This document shows, piece by piece, positions 34,913-47,243 of a stretch of 64,000 nt of DNA. The notes below the pieces were generated by a model, which ran no database searches, had not been told where the DNA came from, and saw nothing but the letters and a program-made list of their open reading frames with translations. Each line of letters starts with the position of its first letter. Position 1 is the first letter of the stretch. The translations under genes were made by a program, and so were the position numbers. Source of the DNA: Metaphire vulgaris (Eukaryota > Annelida > Clitellata > Crassiclitellata > Megascolecidae); contig CM030868.1 of the NCBI GenBank assembly GCA_018105865.1, positions 7,478,811 to 7,542,810 on the forward strand. Reading direction: 5' to 3'.

Positions 34913-35128
34913 TTGCATTAGCTGCGGAGACCTACGAAATACAAATATGAGAGTGCCTAGGCCCAAAGGGCCTACAAAGACCTTAAAACGGCCCAGACTG
35001 TTATAACTGTGCCGAAAACGAAAGTTGTCAGGGAAATGGGAAGAATTTAATTTCTTGCATCGTTTCTCTTTAAATAACGAAACCACAACCAGCTATTATA
35101 GGCCTATTTTGATCTGTTCACTGTTCAG

Positions 35129-35364
35129 GTCGAAACGAAATAGTCAATGTCACTACCGAACTTGAAAGAGAAACCTACCAAGGTCTGCAGCATACTGTAG
35201 ACCAACCCACAGATAGTCAACATTATGAGTCTATACGTGTTGAAAATTACGAGCATGCGCCTCAAGATTCTGCGGGAGACAGAAACTCACCAACAACACC
35301 GGTTTATCTGGAGCTTCAACCGGAATATCAAATCAGCATTGGTTCCGATCGCTGCTCTTACTAA
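35129..35364 (+). CDS. Ig receptor copy 2, cytoplasmic tail exon with stop
   Basis: Begins after TGTTCAG with the phase 1 join, open for 78 codons and ending TAA (35362-35364). Tyrosines sit in ETYQGL, QHYESI, ENYEHA, PVYLEL, PEYQIS and the C-terminal CSY. YQGL and YESI form a YxxL-12-YxxI pair, like an ITAM with a longer than usual spacer; PVYLEL is YxxL without the usual ITIM residue at -2. The tail is acidic and rich in Pro, Thr and Ser. From sequence alone it looks like an SH2-recruiting signalling tail; whether it activates or inhibits cannot be told. Confidence 0.85.
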
Positions 35365-35429
35365 AGTTACAATAACCTTTGATCAGCCCAGGAAAATCAT
35401 ACTACATCACTTACAAATTACAATCCAGT

Positions 35430-35758
35430 CAGTGTTTATTCTAGCCACCTTGACATTGGGGGGGGGGTTAAATGTTTGGGGAGACAAGGTCTGAGTGTCC
35501 AAAACGGGTATATTCCTTTTAAAATGTGGTGACAAGCAAAAAAGGTCATCCTTCCGACTTCCCTAATATTTTTAACCCTTCTCAAATGCCATGGCAAGCA
35601 AAAAATTGTCATACTTACATTTTCCCCTCTCCAAAAAATAAAAAACCGTCCTCACACTTTTGGGGAGAAATTACTATCCCCCATGCAACATATAAATTTG
35701 GAGGGGTAATTTTAAAACTTGGGGTGATTCCCCCACAGAAGGCCTAGAATAAACACTG
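35430..35758. mobile_element. hAT-type MITE (329 bp) after the tail exon
   Basis: Ends CAGTGTTTATTCTAGCC and GGCCTAGAATAAACACTG; perfect duplication AATCCAGT (35422-35429 and 35759-35766). It carries two or three GACAAGCAAAAAAGGTC-type modules. Related copies: 61473-61659 and an end near 4502. Confidence 0.95.
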
Positions 35759-36739
35759 AATCCAGTTATTATCATTATCATTATTCTGGCAAGTTATGCT
35801 CTTGTTTCAAATGTAATATTTCTTGCTTATATGTAGACTTTGGTACAATTGTATCTACCATTGCCTACTGAAGCGCAAGAATGGTGGCTATATATAATCT
35901 ATGGCGCCTATCTATGGCAGCCAGCACACGTTTTGTATGCCGTCGTTTCGCCGTCGTTTCTCGGCATTTGCTGACGCTTTGTCGGTGAATTTGGCGTCGG
36001 ACATGAGGACTGCTTATCGTTCGTCGGTTTGCTGAAGAGTTTTAGCCGTCCTCTTCTGTTTCGCGTTGTTCTGAAAGTATCCAGTCGGTCTCACCGCTGC
36101 GGGCTGGACGACGCCATGTTGGCTATTGTTGTAGCGCTAGGCGGCGGCGATCGACTGCGTTCTGGACGTCGCTGGAGTCTCCATCTACGCGAGGACTGCG
36201 TTCAGCTCTTCAGTTTCCGACGTGTCTCGTGCCGTTCTCTACCTTCCACGTCGGTCTGGAAGTTCAAGTCGGTCGCTTCCCGTCGAGTGTGCGCCAAAGC
36301 CAGTCACTATTTAGTGGCTGCCGCGTGAAAATTCGGCGGATTCGCGGTTGACCGTTCTGGACGTCGTCGGATTTTCCATCTTCGTCGGACTTGCCGATTT
36401 CGACGACGGAACTATCTTCTTGCGGAAGCCGCTTCTTTAGGGGCCGTCCATATAGAACTCACCGATGGTTACATCTGAGTGGATAACTCCTACTACTAAC
36501 TCGCGGACTCTTACATCATCTTCCGCTCCTCGTTGGCATGTCAATGGGGCTACAGTTTCTTTGAAGGACCGCTCATAAGGGACTCTGCACCGGACTTCTT
36601 CACGGCAGCAAAGTTCTTTCCATCATCACAGTGGATTTTAACATCGCCACCTTCTGACCTTCATTGACATGTCAGCGTTGTCAAAGCGTTTGATTTTGGA
36701 TTTTAAACCATGCGTACAGCGCTATATAAATTGTCCTGG

Positions 36740-36811
<72 letters not shown>
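35759..36811 (+). mobile_element. Probable non-LTR 3' region with (AAT)n tail
   Basis: Starts in receptor 3' flank (to about 35880). From there a GC-rich stretch with many CGTCG words ends in GCGCTATATAAATTGTCC and a long (AAT)n run (36742-36811), the 3' signature of the CR1/L2-like elements here. No clear ORF2 residues, so it may be a non-autonomous or SINE-like relative. A 100-codon frame at 36029-36328 shows no known domain. Confidence 0.5.
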
Positions 36812-38284
36812 TGAAGTCACATTTTGCGTAGGCCTACTACATGTATTTTAGCATTGTTCTTTCATTCAGCGTGGTACTGCGTTACAAAATGGGTCTTAAA
36901 GGAGTTCTGTAAACTGTCGGCTCCAGGGGCCCATCGTTCACAGTTGTAACATTCTTGCTCAATTAATTAATTATAATTAACGAAACCACAATCAGTTATT
37001 ATATTTTTATTTTTTATATGTTCAGGACTTGACAGCTTGGTTTCAGTTATTGATTATTTATTCAGTCACAGTTACAGTTAAAGTTATTGAAATAATTTTC
37101 CAGTTATAGTTGCAGTTAAAGTTATTGTCATATTTCAGTTACAGTTAATTATTTTTCAGTTATTTTCAGTTAATGGTCATTGAAAACGTTAACAAAATTT
37201 TGATGCTTTTTCTTTATAAGCAACAATCCATTCTCTCTCTAATTTATTGAAAAATCTACTTATATGTCCATATTTTCACATGCAAGCAGAGATGGTCGTG
37301 GGTCCATTTTTTAGAACCCAACCCGACCCATCAAATCTCCAACCTAACCCAACCCACCACAACTGCCTAATTTTCTGACCCGACCCAATCCAACCCATAG
37401 ATGTAAGAAACGCGATATTCTTGAACTCACCGATGGCATTACTCGTGAATTTCAATCACGTTTCTTACATATATGGGCAGTTTCCCCCCGAAGTCCAAGA
37501 TTAAACACTGCGTAAAGCACGTCACGGCCGAGGGGATGTACTAAGAAAGTGAGAGTTTGTGACAGGTGCGGGTAAAGACCATTCCTGAAATCCGTGTTTA
37601 TTGGTTCTAGCAGAATTAAAATGAGATCGTTTATGGAAATATTGGCAATAGTTTGAAGATGAAAGTAATTAATTGTGTCAATGGGGATAGGCCTAACATT
37701 GTAAAAGCGATGTTTCTGCTGTATTCGATGCAATTGTGATTTGAAAGAACGGTGTCCAGGGCCGTGGAGAGAGGGTACAATTCCCCGGGCCCCAGGAACG
37801 AGAAGGGGCCTGTAGCCGTGGCCCATGGGTGTGTCAAATGCCAGTGCAAACAAATACATATTTAGAGCGTGTTCTCGAGCCCCTATACGGCTTTCGACGG
37901 GCCTGATTAACACTAATTTTAAATCGTTACCTTAAAATTCTAGCAAACTTCCTATTCTCAATAAGCATATTCCGCAGTCTGCATTATGCACTGCATTATA
38001 ATTCGGCAATAAATTATCTGTTGTTGTCAGTTATTCATTCGCTGTGTATGTATACGCTAATTAGTATATTTTACTACATTTAATTTCTTGTGCATGTGGC
38101 TCGCGGAGCCGTCAGAAGTCAGCAAGTTGGCCCGCGGCTGAAAAACTTTGGAGACCCCTGGTTTAAGATTACAATTATTAATGCAGTCAACAAATTTAAT
38201 TGCGATTGATTGCACATGTATTGCATAATTATATGGCTGAACAAACATTTATCTAGTCGGGTTGGCTCTGGCAAAAAAGTGCAT
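36812..38284 (+). other. Intergenic, weakly structured
   Basis: Contains a low-complexity CAGTTA/TTCAGT region (about 37040-37180), a stretch of CCAACCCGACCC words (about 37310-37400, resembling the termini of the 40978 element) and a hAT-like end AAAACTTTGGAGACCCCTG near 38140-38160. No complete element or exon found. Confidence 0.4.
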
Positions 38285-38521
38285 GCCCTGCTACAGGTCC
38301 TGCCTCAGTTCGCAACCAGGCGTCGTCATTGGACAGAAGGTAGGCATTAGAGGCAAGTATTCAAATTGGGTTGGTGTTATGTATGGGGCGCCACATGGCT
38401 CACTCAGTGTTAGGACCTCAATTGTTTTTAGTATAGAAGCCTGCCAATTACATTGATGAAGATATAAAATCAAATCTGTCAAATTTGCTTTTGACACAAA
38501 ACCGTGTGGACAGAGTGGTAG

Positions 38522-38552
<31 letters not shown>

Positions 38553-38910
38553 GTAAACTTCTATGGCGCCGCTGCCATAATGCCCAGGGCATCAGCCGAT
38601 GGCGCACCATATCCAAATTGAATTAGAGCCAGGTCAATCCAGAAGGTCAGTCAGAACAGCGGGGGGCAATCTAAGAGGGATAAGCCAAGTCAAACAGGTA
38701 TGTTTTAAGACAAGATCTGAAACATGATAAATTGTTAGTTATGCGAAGTGATATTGGTAATGAATTCCTGACCTTAAGGCCCACACAGAGAAACAACAAG
38801 TACCAATGACTACGAGAATGACTCTTAATGAGGAACAGCAAATGAAAGTCCTGCCGAATACTGTACCTAGTGGATGATTTGTACGTGTGACAAATCCGGG
38901 ATCATTCGTT
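38285..38910 (-). mobile_element. CR1/L2-like 3' end with ORF2 C-terminus
   Basis: 38285-38520 is spacer paralogous to 9712-9950. Then a (CAAT)n tail (about 38523-38552), CTTCTATGGCGCCGCT, and on the minus strand a C-terminal ORF2 piece (VRNSLPISLRITNN … CLKTYLFDLAYPS, stop near 38683). Minus-strand non-LTR element, truncated. Confidence 0.75.
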
Positions 38911-39654
38911 TGCTACGATCTATCTTTCTCTCTTGCACCAGGTAACTTGCCCGGTCCGTTCCACAAGGGGGTTTATCTGCTCAACTATATATAAGGCACG
39001 TGGTCGTTCGACCTAAGCTTTTTGACACCACTCCTCCTTAACTGCTGGTACCGCTGGTACCACTAGTACAATCTTAACTCTATTGTTGGTACCACCAGGC
39101 ACCGCTCCCCTCTCTCCGCCGGTACCGCTCTTCCTTTACTGGTGGTACCACTACTTATCTGTCGTTGGTACATGCTATTTGCAAGAAATTTTATCGGATA
39201 TATAAAAATATTGTTTAAAAGTTATTTAATGCACTCATTACGTGTAGAATAGTAATTCTAACGAATCCTAATGCTGTAAGAATTTTTTAAATTATCGTTT
39301 GGCCTCAGTCACTCGCCAAACATAGTTATTGTTCCGACGGATTGCGTTCCGTTAACCTTTGAGTTAGTTGAAACTGCCAACTGGATCATTATAGCCTAAT
39401 GTGAACTGCAATATAATATACTGTATTCAGGGGCGTCATTTGGGGCAGAGGGCGTGGCCCCGAAGGACATGAAGAAATAATGTATAGCCTAGTGTATTAA
39501 AAATATGTGAAATGTACAAAAAATCGCCAAAACTGCCAAAAATTTGCCCAAAAATTACCGAAAATTGCTCAAAATTTGCCCCAAATTGCCCCAAAAATTA
39601 TCTCGCTCCAAGAAAAGTGTGAAATGACGTTGTTGGTTGTTTTAGCGTCTTAAT
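38911..39654 (+). other. Intergenic with GGTACC cluster and a MITE-like relic
   Basis: Five to six GGTACC-centred repeats (about 39047-39180). At 39432-39640 there is a relic starting CAGGGGCGTCATTTGGGG, with an interior of AATTGCCCAAAA words and an end GTGAAATGACG; related to 42302-42590 and 46605-46760. Target duplication not found. Confidence 0.5.
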
Positions 39655-39862
39655 TCCTTCCTTTTTCTAAAATCATATCCTCCATAGCTGTAACAACCTA
39701 GCCTCACTGCCCTTTGGATGTTGACTATTGCCTGGCTGATATATAATATATCTTCCCCATAGCTATTTTAAGAGCGGCTGAGCGCCTAAGAATAAGCAGC
39801 TACTGTTGTGCTGCTTACCAAGGCGCTATAGAAATCCACGAGATTTTACTTTACTTACTTTT
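39655..39862 (+). mobile_element. CR1-like 3' UTR fragment with (ACTTT)n tail
   Basis: Nearly identical to 46360-46546: TAGCTGTAACAACCTAGCCTC … AAGGCGCTATAGAAATCCACGAG then ACTTT repeats. Only the 3' untranslated end is present. Confidence 0.85.
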
Positions 39863-40309
39863 TTAATATTATTACTAAAAATAAAAGTTGTTCAGCTGCA
39901 GGGGGGCTTTCTTCCCCCTGCCCCCGACCCCCTGACCAGGGACTTGGCCCCTGGATCCAACTGGGGGCTCTGCCCTCAGATCCCTTCAATGTGCTCACCA
40001 TAACCCCCCTTTCACTCTCAAACGTCTGGCGTCGCCACTGATCATGAAGATGATATATCATATAGGTCACTTGATGTCCATCAAGAAGTGAACTCAATGG
40101 GGTTGTGTAGGGCAGGGTTTTCCAAACGTTTTGGTACGGCGATCCACTGCAGCGGCTTTGTAACATGTCGTGAACCTGCAAACTTATTGTCCACTAAAAT
40201 TGGATAAAACACAAATCATTTAATATAAACCGTGTATGGAGGATTGCAGGCATATAAATTTCTTTAAAATTATTTGTCAACTATAATGCAGTTAAAACTT
40301 ATGCTCACT
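39863..40309 (+). other. Intergenic, transposon ends only
   Basis: A terminus GTCTGGCGTCGCCACTG near 40040 and a start CAGGGTTTTCCAAACG near 40115; partners not found. Confidence 0.4.
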
Positions 40310-40432
40310 ATCGTCATCATCATCGTCGTCATTATCGTCATCATCATTATCATCATCAACACCACCACCACCACCACCACGACTACCTCCACCATCACCA
40401 CCATCACCATCATCATCATTATCATCAAGAGG
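40310..40432. repeat. (CAT)n/(CAC)n compound microsatellite
   Basis: Interrupted ATC, CAC and CGT trinucleotides. Confidence 0.85.
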
Positions 40433-40977
40433 CGTATTCCTCACGGCCAAGCAATCCAGTTCTGATGCAATGTGTCTCGTTTGCTCAGCAAGAAACCTTT
40501 ATTTCAAGACGCCTTTCATTTATTAATATCTTGTCGAGTAGTGGTCTGAAAGAGAGCAAAAGATCAGTGGGAGTTGAGAGATTTTACCAGAAGACCTAGA
40601 TAGACTATCTCATGGTCAGAGGAATAGCAACAGGGGCGCAAACCTTGTTAGAAAAACGGTCGTATCCTCATTTCTCAGCAAAAACCACATTGGGTGATTG
40701 GGATGCCGAAGAACCACAAAAAACTAATGATGATTTTTTGGCTTGTCGGACTTTTTTTTTAAACGTTAGAGATGTAGACTAATGTACGCTATAACATGGA
40801 AAAACTAATTCCGTAGCCAAATCTGACTATAACGGGAAAGCTATTCTGGGATTCTGACATGATTTTTTAAAATTTATTTCATAGCCAAAAACACCCGTGT
40901 CTAGTCTACCCCCCGAGGGGCACGACCTTCGCAAAATATACCCGCGCCAGGATACAAGGACACCAGTATCGTCACTT

Positions 40978-42293
40978 CAGAGTTGTCCATGGGTTGGGTT
41001 AACCCATGGGTTGGGTTGGGTTGGGTTTGGGTCGAGATTTAAAAAAAATGATGGGTTGGGTTGGGTTAGGTTTCGTAAATCTGCACCAGTTATTCTGTTA
41101 ACCACGTTAAATATAGGTTTTCTGTTTTCTGCGTTGACAAAGTATTAGATTCTTGTATTATGTCATTAAAATGGCGCCATATACGTTAGCCTACATTCCA
41201 TGAGAACACACACAGACAGACACACACATACACACACACACACAGCTCTAAAAGGAAGAAAGCAAGGACAAATATGATGAAGAAAATCTATAATTATATA
41301 GTAGAGATAAGGCATCCAACCTGTCTTTTGCATAGTTGTTCTGATGGAATTTCGATCAGAACAAAGCGACTGATTAATACATTTATTAAACTATAGATCG
41401 CAAAATAGTTGACTGAGAAACATAGCAGGTAAAACTGTTGTACCTCTTCCCACATGGAACCATAAGCACGACGTGCTTAGTATGCTTAATGGTTAATCCA
41501 ACCCTGCTATTGTGAACTGGCCGTGGTCGGTTTATAAAAGGAATGCGTTAAAACAAGTCAACAACAGCCGTTCACATGATTTGATCTATCTGAATAGCTA
41601 TTGTCCACTGTTTACTACAGACTTCCGAATGCACTGCCTACGATGGAATGTAAAAAGTAAAGTAAAGATTTCACCCGTAGGCTTCAATGCCCGTAGGGTC
41701 CGGTGCTGATCCCCGTGTTTTGTAGCCAACAGCCCATAGGTGGCTAAGCCATACATCGGCGGACGGTGGCCAGTCTCTTCCGCCGAACCTATACTTACTT
41801 TCGCAATGTTGCCATTGCTACTCATTTGATGTTACTACCGCCCTCTAGCGATTAAGGCTGAGTCGACCTTAGGGGCTCCTACGGGATTGAACCCGTGTCG
41901 TCGGCGTGCCTGCCCAGTGATATTACCACTTTTCTATGTTACGGCACTATGGAAGTTGTTTCGAATACATACATACATACATTGAATTAAATGCATCACA
42001 TCACGGCGACGCTGGCATTAATACAATCATTGTTTCTCAATTATGAGAATGCTTGATGAATTTCCGGTTTGTTGCAATAACAACTCGAAATAAGCAAATA
42101 ACTATTTATGTGTTTGAATGTAGCTTATGTATGTTTTTAAAATTGCGATTGTACTTTCACGTTTTTGTATGGATGGGTTGGGTTGGGTTTCGGTCAGAAA
42201 ACATGAATTTTGTTTGGGTTGGGTTGGGTTGGAAATTTAATGGGGGAATTGGGTTGGGTTTGGGTTGACAAAACCGACCCATGGACAACTCTG
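40978..42293. mobile_element. hAT-type element with GGGTTGGGTT termini (1316 bp)
   Basis: Ends CAGAGTTGTCCATGGG and CCCATGGACAACTCTG are perfect inverted repeats; perfect duplication CGTCACTT (40970-40977 and 42294-42301). GGGTTGGGTT words fill both subterminal regions. A SINE-like repeat is nested inside. No transposase frame. Confidence 0.95.
41640..41945 (-). mobile_element. tRNA-derived SINE-like repeat
   Basis: On the minus strand, near 41880-41930, ACACGGGTTCAATCCCGTAG is a good pol III B box preceded by a weaker A-box region (GGTAATATCACTGG). The body runs left to a tail of AAAGT/GTAAA repeats near 41650. Not a functional tRNA. Confidence 0.55.
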
Positions 42294-42601
42294 CGTCACT
42301 TCACACTTTCTTGGGGGCGAGATAATTTTTGGGGCAATTTTGTGGTCAAATTTTGGAAAATTTTGGCAATTTTGGGCAATATCTGAGCAATTTTTGGCAA
42401 TTTGGGGCAAATTTTGGGCAATTTTTGGGCTAATTTTGGCAAATTTGTAAATTTTTGGCATTTTTTGCAAATTTTGGGCAATTTTTTGGGCGATATTTTT
42501 GCACGTTTCACATTTGTTTATTTAATACGTTGTACATTATTTCTTCATTTCCTTGGGGAACACGGCCCCTACCCCAAAATGACGCCCCTGGAGGTCACCG
42601 G

Positions 42602-42900
42602 TCGTGTTTGCGCCCGAAAAATGGCAAAGTACCACTATTTTGGAATCCTGGTTACGCCACCGTCTTGAAGCTATCGTCTCAAGTGCGATATAAGTTAATT
42701 ACAGTTGTGGAAATTATGTTTCTTGGCCATTTTCACTTTCACATAGAACAGGATCGTACTGTAGTTGAGGCATGGAAGCCTAGATTAAGCATAATCTAAC
42801 CTAGGTTTCCGTGGTTAAGGATATAACTTGTCTAATGTCTATGCCTAGCTGCTTTGTAGTGAATTTCGATAACATCAAGCTGAATAATCGAGTGTTCACG
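42602..42900 (+). promoter_or_regulatory. Conserved upstream region of receptor copy 3
   Basis: Paralogous to 11462-11784, with conservation up to the ATG (GAGTGTTCACG ATG). Likely holds promoter and 5' UTR; no core element could be named. Confidence 0.4.
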
Positions 42901-42937
42901 ATGTATTTTCAATTTCTGATGTTTCTTTCAGTGTTAG
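42901..42937 (+). CDS. Ig receptor copy 3, signal-peptide exon
   Basis: ATG plus 11 codons (MYFQFLMFLSVL) and one base, donor GTAAGC. It differs from copy 2 by one codon, Gln for Leu at position 4. Confidence 0.8.
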
Positions 42938-43008
42938 GTAAGCACAAGGTTTTACTAAGCTTATCGATCATTCAATTTCGGATGGTTTATTAAGTTTAGT
43001 AGCGCGAC

Positions 43009-43295
<287 letters not shown>

Positions 43296-43529
43296 TGACA
43301 CTTTTTAGTGCCATTGTAATAGTAGTACATCAGCACCAGTGGATGGTGTTGTATATTGACTGCTTATGGACTACCTTCTTAGGCCTACTTATTTTGGTAT
43401 TTGGATGTGGAGTCTTTGGTTTGACTCTGACTTTTCCGGTTTAGGTTTTTCTATCAATAGACTTTTGCGAGAATTAAATAACTAAAATCAACCTAATCTT
43501 ATCTTTAATATAGCACTGCGCTCCGAGCC

Positions 43530-43862
43530 TCCAACAATGGTCTCTTCAGTAAAACATTCGTAGTCATGATCTTATCCGTGGTGTTTTATGATTGTAAGCC
43601 AGAGGTCAGTCTGTACTTCCTGGTTCTGCCTAAAGAGGATATGCAATCAGGAGGAATAGATGGTGTTTTTAGTCTAGACCTGAAGGTAGTAAAACATTCA
43701 ATCTGGTGGACCTGTAGCCTATCGGCAAAGAGTTCCAGAGCCTGGGTCCAACCGCAGATAGAGCACGTTTCCCAGTAGTTCTCTTGCAATCAGGTATGTA
43801 AAGAGCAGGAGCATCAGACGACCTAGTTGGGTGCTCTTTGTCTCCAACACTGGGTAAGGATC
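43530..43862 (-). mobile_element. Old CR1-like relic, 3' half (copy 3)
   Basis: Paralogue of the 3' end of the 13870-15290 relic; minus-strand FRSRLKTPSIP-like C-terminus near 43670. The rest continues at 53915-54640 beyond the nested insertions. Confidence 0.75.
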
Positions 43863-45321
43863 GGAGCAGTGGCGTAGACAGGATTTTCTCCGAAGGGGTG
43901 TTTACGGCCAACCATTCCCGACTTAGTAAATCCAGACAAGCAAAAAAGGTCGTCACCTATCATTTGGCTTGGTTAAGTTATCTATATATATAATTCTCGA
44001 TGTCCGGCGGACGGACGGACGGCCCGACGGCAACACGGTAGGTATTGCAAGACGCTGTTGTCATTGACAACCAAATATTGTTTAATCAAAACTGTATTAT
44101 AACACTGGTTTACATCAAATTTATTGTCTAAGTTTTCTTAACAGATTAAGGACAATTTCAATGTCCTAAATCCAAATATAACATTGGTTTTGCTCAATCA
44201 GGTCAATTTTTTGATATATCGCTACTTTATGATTTTTCATGTATACGTGTTTTTCTATTAACGCCATGCAGATTTCATTATAATGAAATGGTCAACACAC
44301 AGTTTGTTACCTGCAAAGTAAGACCTGTTCTTGATTAATTTTGGTGTCCTGATTCCAAAAATGTTAACCGTTTTGCCCCATCAGCTCTAGTTTTTGAGAT
44401 ATGGCTTAGTCGTCCTTGTATTTTGGGTCTACTAAAGTGCGTTAACTGCAGAATCCTTAATCTATTCAAATTCTATAATTGAACAGCAAAAATCTTCAAG
44501 CAACAACTATTACATATTTAGATACAACTATATTAATGAGTGAATTAGTTGTCATTCATTTTGTCACACTAGAAATCAGAAAAAAATGACACTTCAAGCA
44601 TTTAACATGCAATTGTATTTTTAAATGTGTCCTGGAGGTATGTTGCTGCTCCTGCGTCCACAATTACCTCAAAACAGTTGTCATGAATCATGTTTATTTA
44701 ATTAAATAATATAATTTATGATACTGCACATACTTCAATTGATTTCTTCTGGAAATATAAAACCTTTGATGTTAATAACAAAGGCCTTTAGGTGAGAGCA
44801 ATCAAAAGCTATATTGAGCAAATATATGTAATCATCATGCACTTCCAATATAGGATATATGGCCATATCTAAAAAAAAACTAGAGCTAATAGAGGAAATC
44901 TGATGCAATATTTGGAATCAGGACCCATAAATATATTAAGAAACAGGTCTTACTTCTAAGGCAACAGGGCAACACAATTTTTGTTGTTGCAATGTGATAT
45001 AGGCAATTATCATGCACTTGCAGTCTACGGTTATGTGACCGTATCTCAAAAACTAGAGCTGATAGAAACAATCTGATGCCATATTTGGAATCAGGACCCA
45101 TAAATATACTAAGAGACAGGTCTTACTTCTAAGGCAACAGGGCAACACAAATTTTTGTTGTTGCCATATGATATAGGCAATAGCGTAGTTTACAAATTAC
45201 GTCATCGGTATGTCACGTGATAGCTATTTATAGATTTGATCAAGGTCATGGTCGAAGCGGACAAACATTGTAAATCAACATGACGGACTAGCGTTTTATT
45301 AATGTTAAATTAACCGAAGAC

Positions 45322-45441
45322 CAGTGGTTAAAGTGGGCCGGGGCCCGACACCTCATTGATCGGCCCCGACAAATATATCCCGGGCCCAGGGTTTTCACAG
45401 CGTAGGGCCCCGGCACCGCCAACAGACCACTTTAACCACTG
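45322..45441. mobile_element. hAT-type MITE (120 bp)
   Basis: Ends CAGTGGTTAAAGTGGGCC and CCACTTTAACCACTG; perfect duplication CCGAAGAC (45314-45321 and 45442-45449). Confidence 0.95.
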
Positions 45442-45659
45442 CCGAAGACGTTCCTGGAGCAAAACTTGTTTATGCGGAATGTGGGTAAATCCACAATTTC
45501 TTCAGCTTGCCTGTTCTCCCGATGGTCTTGTCCAGTGGCGTAGCTAAGAATTTGTTGGGGGGGGGGTGCGATTCTTATATTTTATAAAATAAAATGTTTT
45601 ATTCTAATATACCCTCCCCCAAATCGCATCAAGTGTAGGCAAAAAAAATTGACAATCCT

Positions 45660-46546
45660 AAACTAGTTTTGGCTCCTGACACCACAATAATCCCTGTTCC
45701 AACTGCTAGAAATCTAGGATTCAAATTTGATTCTTTTCTAAACTTCGAATCACAAATTTCCCAATTATCAAAAGCCTGCTATGTTCATATTTGTGACCTT
45801 CGCCGCCTACGTCCTTGCCTAGATACTAAAACTGCCTCCACAATTGCCACCTCAATAGTCCACTCCAAATTAGATTATTGTAACTCCCTCTACTATAACC
45901 TTCCCAAAGCCTCTATCAGCAAATTGCAATCAATACAAAATGCACTTGCTCGTGCTGTTACTAAGTCACCTAAATTCTCCCATATTTCACCCATACTAAA
46001 ATCATTACATTGGCTTAAAATAACTGAACGTATCCAATATAAGATAATAACACTTACACATAGCTCACTTCAGTCATCAAAACCTGTCTACCTTAGGTCA
46101 CTATTAACCCCTCAGCCTCCTCGACCCACACGTTCGTCATCTCATCTCACTCTGTCACGCCCGCTAAATCAATCATCCCTGAAAATTTGCAACCGTGGCT
46201 TCTCATACGCTGCACCTGAACTCTGGAACTCGATCCCAGCTTCCCTTCGCACACTTGGACACTTTCAAACAATAAAATCTGATTCCTCATTTCCTATAAT
46301 TCCTGCACTATCTCCTCAAGTCTTCAGGTCTAAGCTTAAATCCTTCCTGTTTCTTAAATCATTTCCGCCATAGCTGTAACAACCTAGCCTCACTGCCCTT
46401 TGGACGTTGACTATTGCCTGGCTGATAACATACCTTCCCTATAGCTATTTTAAGAGAGACTGAGCGCCTAAGAATAAGCAGCTACTGTTGTGCTGCTTTC
46501 CAAGGCGCTATAGAAATCCACGAGATTTTACTTTACTTTACTTTTA
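45660..46546 (+). mobile_element. CR1-like retroelement, 5'-truncated
   Basis: An open + frame of about 234 codons ending at 46373 covers the reverse-transcriptase thumb and C-terminus (NLGFKFDSFLNFESQI, SKLDYCNSLYYNLP, LHWLKITERIQYKI, APELWNSIPASLR, FRSKLKSFLF). The 3' UTR has the GCGCTATAGAAATCC motif and an (ACTTT)n tail. The palm motif YADD is missing because of truncation. The intact frame suggests a fairly recent insertion. Confidence 0.9.
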
Positions 46547-46780
46547 GGCCTACTGCAGTCTAGAATTTAACAAGTCGGTAGTATTAATCTCTTTTCTGGA
46601 GTTCAGTAGAGTCATTTCACACTTTTCTTGGGGACGAGATAATTATTTTGCAAATGTTGGCAAGTTTTTTTCCATTTTTTGGCCAATTTTGGTAAATTTG
46701 CAAATTTTATATATTTTTTGGCAATCTTTTGACAAGTTTTGCAATTTCTGCAATTTCACATTTATTTATTTATTTTATAC
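46547..46780 (+). other. Helitron interior, MITE-like AT-rich relic
   Basis: Contains GAGTCATTTCACACTTTTC then TTTTGGCAAATTT words, like the 42302-42590 family. The GCCCCCCCCC…AATGACGCCCTG end near 47275-47303 may be its other terminus, split by the 46781 element. Confidence 0.4.
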
Positions 46781-47243
46781 CAGGGTTGTCTAACTGGTGG
46801 CCCGCGGGCCGAATTCGGCCCGCAGGTCAGTGTCATCCGACCCGCCACCGAGTTTGGGAAAATGACAACTGCAGCTATAGGAACAGAATCAATGAAATGA
46901 TTGTCACTAGTCTTACTAAGTCTAACTAAGTCAGTAGTCAGTAGAATACTTACTTAGTTACTACTTAATTTTTAGTTTATAGGCCCTGACGGGAATACTA
47001 TGCTAAAAGGATAATATTATACCAATATAGCTATTTATAGCAGTTAGGCCTACCATCGAAGTGTTTTTTATTTCTTGGTTTACACTTAATTTTCTACTAG
47101 TCGTATATAGTCTTATTTTATGAAAGTTTTATATGGTATGCCATACATATATCATAATTATGCCATATTAAGTGCTACAACTTGCTTGAGGGTCTAAACA
47201 TTATTTGTGCGGCCCACAATAGCATGACAGTTGGACAATGCTG
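46781..47243. mobile_element. hAT-type element (463 bp)
   Basis: Ends CAGGGTTGTCTAACTGG and GTTGGACAATGCTG; perfect duplication TTTTATAC (46773-46780 and 47244-47251). The GGCCCGCGGGCC palindrome just inside the left end is typical of Charlie/tip100-like hAT ends. Confidence 0.9.

Larger units (their letters stand above)
11785..35364 (+). other. Ig-superfamily receptor gene copy 2 (complete, 5 exons)
   Basis: Predicted type I membrane protein of 318 residues: signal peptide, two extracellular Ig domains, one membrane helix and a 78-residue tyrosine-rich tail. Exons are 37, 291, 300, 93 and 236 nt; all introns are phase 1, so the Ig and TM exons are symmetrical and could be skipped or duplicated without breaking frame. 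Introns are about 5.3, 2.1, 10.7 and 4.6 kb and filled with transposons, but all splice sites look intact. The architecture fits an innate immune or adhesion receptor signalling through SH2 proteins; the ligand is unknown and no specific named family is recognised. It is the middle member of a tandem array. Confidence 0.85.
40964..42590. mobile_element. MITE-like element carrying a nested hAT
   Basis: Ends CAGTATCGTCACTTCACAC (interrupted) and CCAAAATGACGCCCCTG; flanks AAGGACAC/GAGGTCAC (6/8). The interior 42302-42500 is built of TTTTGGGCAATTTTGGC words. The 40978-42293 element is nested 14 bp from its left end. Confidence 0.6.

Noticed and set aside
36029..36328. 99-codon GC-rich frame
   Set aside because: No recognisable domain; lies in a probable non-LTR 3' region.
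37452..37913. 153-codon minus-strand frame
   Set aside because: No domain; overlaps transposon-like GC words; no paralogous support.
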